Origin: Halorussus lipolyticus
GTDB taxonomy: Archaea; Halobacteriota; Halobacteria; Halobacteriales; Haladaptataceae
NCBI RefSeq assembly: GCF_029338375.1
Contig: NZ_CP119804.1
Coordinates: 3,244,955-3,308,954 of the forward strand
Direction of reading: 5' to 3'
Length of the DNA: 64,000 nt
The position numbers and the translations under genes are program-made. Positions 63,572 through 64,000 of the stretch are shown piece after piece. Numbering within the stretch: the stretch's first letter is position 1; each line of letters begins with the position of its first letter. The notes under the pieces are model-generated. The model did no database searches, had not been told where the DNA came from, and was given only the letters and a program-made list of their open reading frames with translations.

Positions 63572-63955
63572 TCAGTGTTCTACGAACTCGATGAGGATGC
63601 CACCCGTCGATTTGGGGTGGAGAAACGCCACGTCGTGGCCCCACGCGCCGGGCCGGGGTTCGTCGTCGATGAGTTCGACGCCGTGATTTCGGGCGGTGTC
63701 GAGCGCGGACTCGATGTCGTCGGTAGCGAGCGCGACGTGGTGGATGCCCGGCCCGTTGGCGTCGAGGTACTTCTGGACGGTTCCGCCTTCGAGGGGTTCG
63801 AGGAGTTCGAAGTAGCTGTCGCCAAAGTCGAGGAAGACGACTCGGAGGCCGTCGAATCGCTCCTCGTGGGCGACCGGCGCGTCGAACAGGTCGGCGTACA
63901 GTTCGGCGAGGTCCTCGGCGTCGTCGGTTGCGATTCCGACGTGGTCGATGTGCAT
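63572..63955 (-). CDS. mce: Methylmalonyl-CoA epimerase
   Basis: A 127-residue vicinal-oxygen-chelate enzyme. HIDHVGIATDDAEDL starts the first module, and GIHHVALATDDIESAL the second. Metal ligands H5-like, H in GIHHVAL and E in ILIEFVEH are visible. It interconverts (R)- and (S)-methylmalonyl-CoA. It converges with the FNR-like gene. Its mutase partner is not in the window. Confidence 0.9.
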   Translation of the reverse strand: MHIDHVGIATDDAEDLAELYADLFDAPVAHEERFDGLRVVFLDFGDSYFELLEPLEGGTVQKYLDANGPGIHHVALATDDIESALDTARNHGVELIDDEPRPGAWGHDVAFLHPKSTGGILIEFVEH

Positions 63956-64000
63956 GTGCGACAGATGCCTCCGTCGGAGTATAGTTCCGGCGGTCCGAGT

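Overview
The window is chromosomal DNA of a halophilic archaeon (class Halobacteria, genus not resolvable by eye). The evidence is high GC, strongly acidic predicted proteins, archaeal information-processing genes (TFB, Spt5, SecE, FtsZ1, the termination nuclease FttA/aCPSF1, archaeal-type ProS), Tat-type secretion signals, a PGF-type C-terminal sorting signal, and TATA-like boxes about 26-31 bases upstream of start codons, which points to leaderless transcripts. Two genes I recall as near neighbours in Haloferax volcanii, aglD and the CTAG methylase zim, also lie close together here. I see no rRNA, tRNA, CRISPR array, transposase or prophage module.

Layout. 0-4.4 kb: SPFH membrane protein, winged-helix regulator, sugar epimerase-like protein, cytochrome P450. 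4.6-11 kb: DUF7123 protein, AglD-type glycosyltransferase/flippase, DUF84 NTPase with a coupled mini membrane protein, BtuF-like binding protein, TFB, Zim. 11.5-16.3 kb: MfnA decarboxylase, membrane metalloprotease, DUF1508 protein, VTT membrane protein, SppA. 16.8-20.6 kb (minus strand): dtdA-ftsZ1-secE-spt5. 20.6-25.6 kb: two unlike Ca/Na exchangers, aroE, a helix-hairpin-helix protein, a Rieske protein and a zinc-ribbon regulator. 25.7-30.1 kb: PAS/GAF/HTH10 regulator, DUF7344 protein, NDP-sugar pyrophosphorylase, and a Tat-exported SleB-like hydrolase. 30.5-38.9 kb: Dph6-like ligase, DUF373 protein, PHP phosphoesterase, endonuclease III, DUF371 protein, an apparently catalytically dead GH2-like protein and a coiled-coil protein. 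39.5-43.3 kb (minus): trpC-trpB-trpA-fba2. With aroE these supply aromatic amino acids. 43.4-49.5 kb: MGMT-like protein without its cysteine, FttA, a frameshifted ferredoxin/NAD(P)H reductase, Nudix hydrolase, and a small AT-richer segment holding a membrane protein with an overlapping upstream mini-ORF. 49.6-64 kb: proS, a PGF-anchored surface glycoprotein, a MaoC/hydrolase/acyl-CoA synthetase group, a geranylgeranyl reductase, two odd Tat-type secreted proteins (one with a poly-lysine tract), korAB with a nearby flavoprotein, and methylmalonyl-CoA epimerase.

Most unusual content: seven intergenic elements of 150-400 bp built almost entirely from tandem hairpins. Family A has three full copies (11041, 16378 and, inverted, 39104) and one relative (30132). 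Family B has three copies (14790, inverted 17609, 46843). The two families differ in their flanks. Five copies share a core of two hairpins separated by TGATCA and closed by GTCGT/ACGAC. Stem sequences differ between copies by compensating changes while loops are conserved, so the structure appears to be under selection or copied as a structure. Family B arms, over 100 bp apart, also covary across all three copies. Their function is unknown. They could be structured RNAs, non-autonomous mobile elements, or terminator/insulator structures. Automated annotation would fill them with spurious small proteins.
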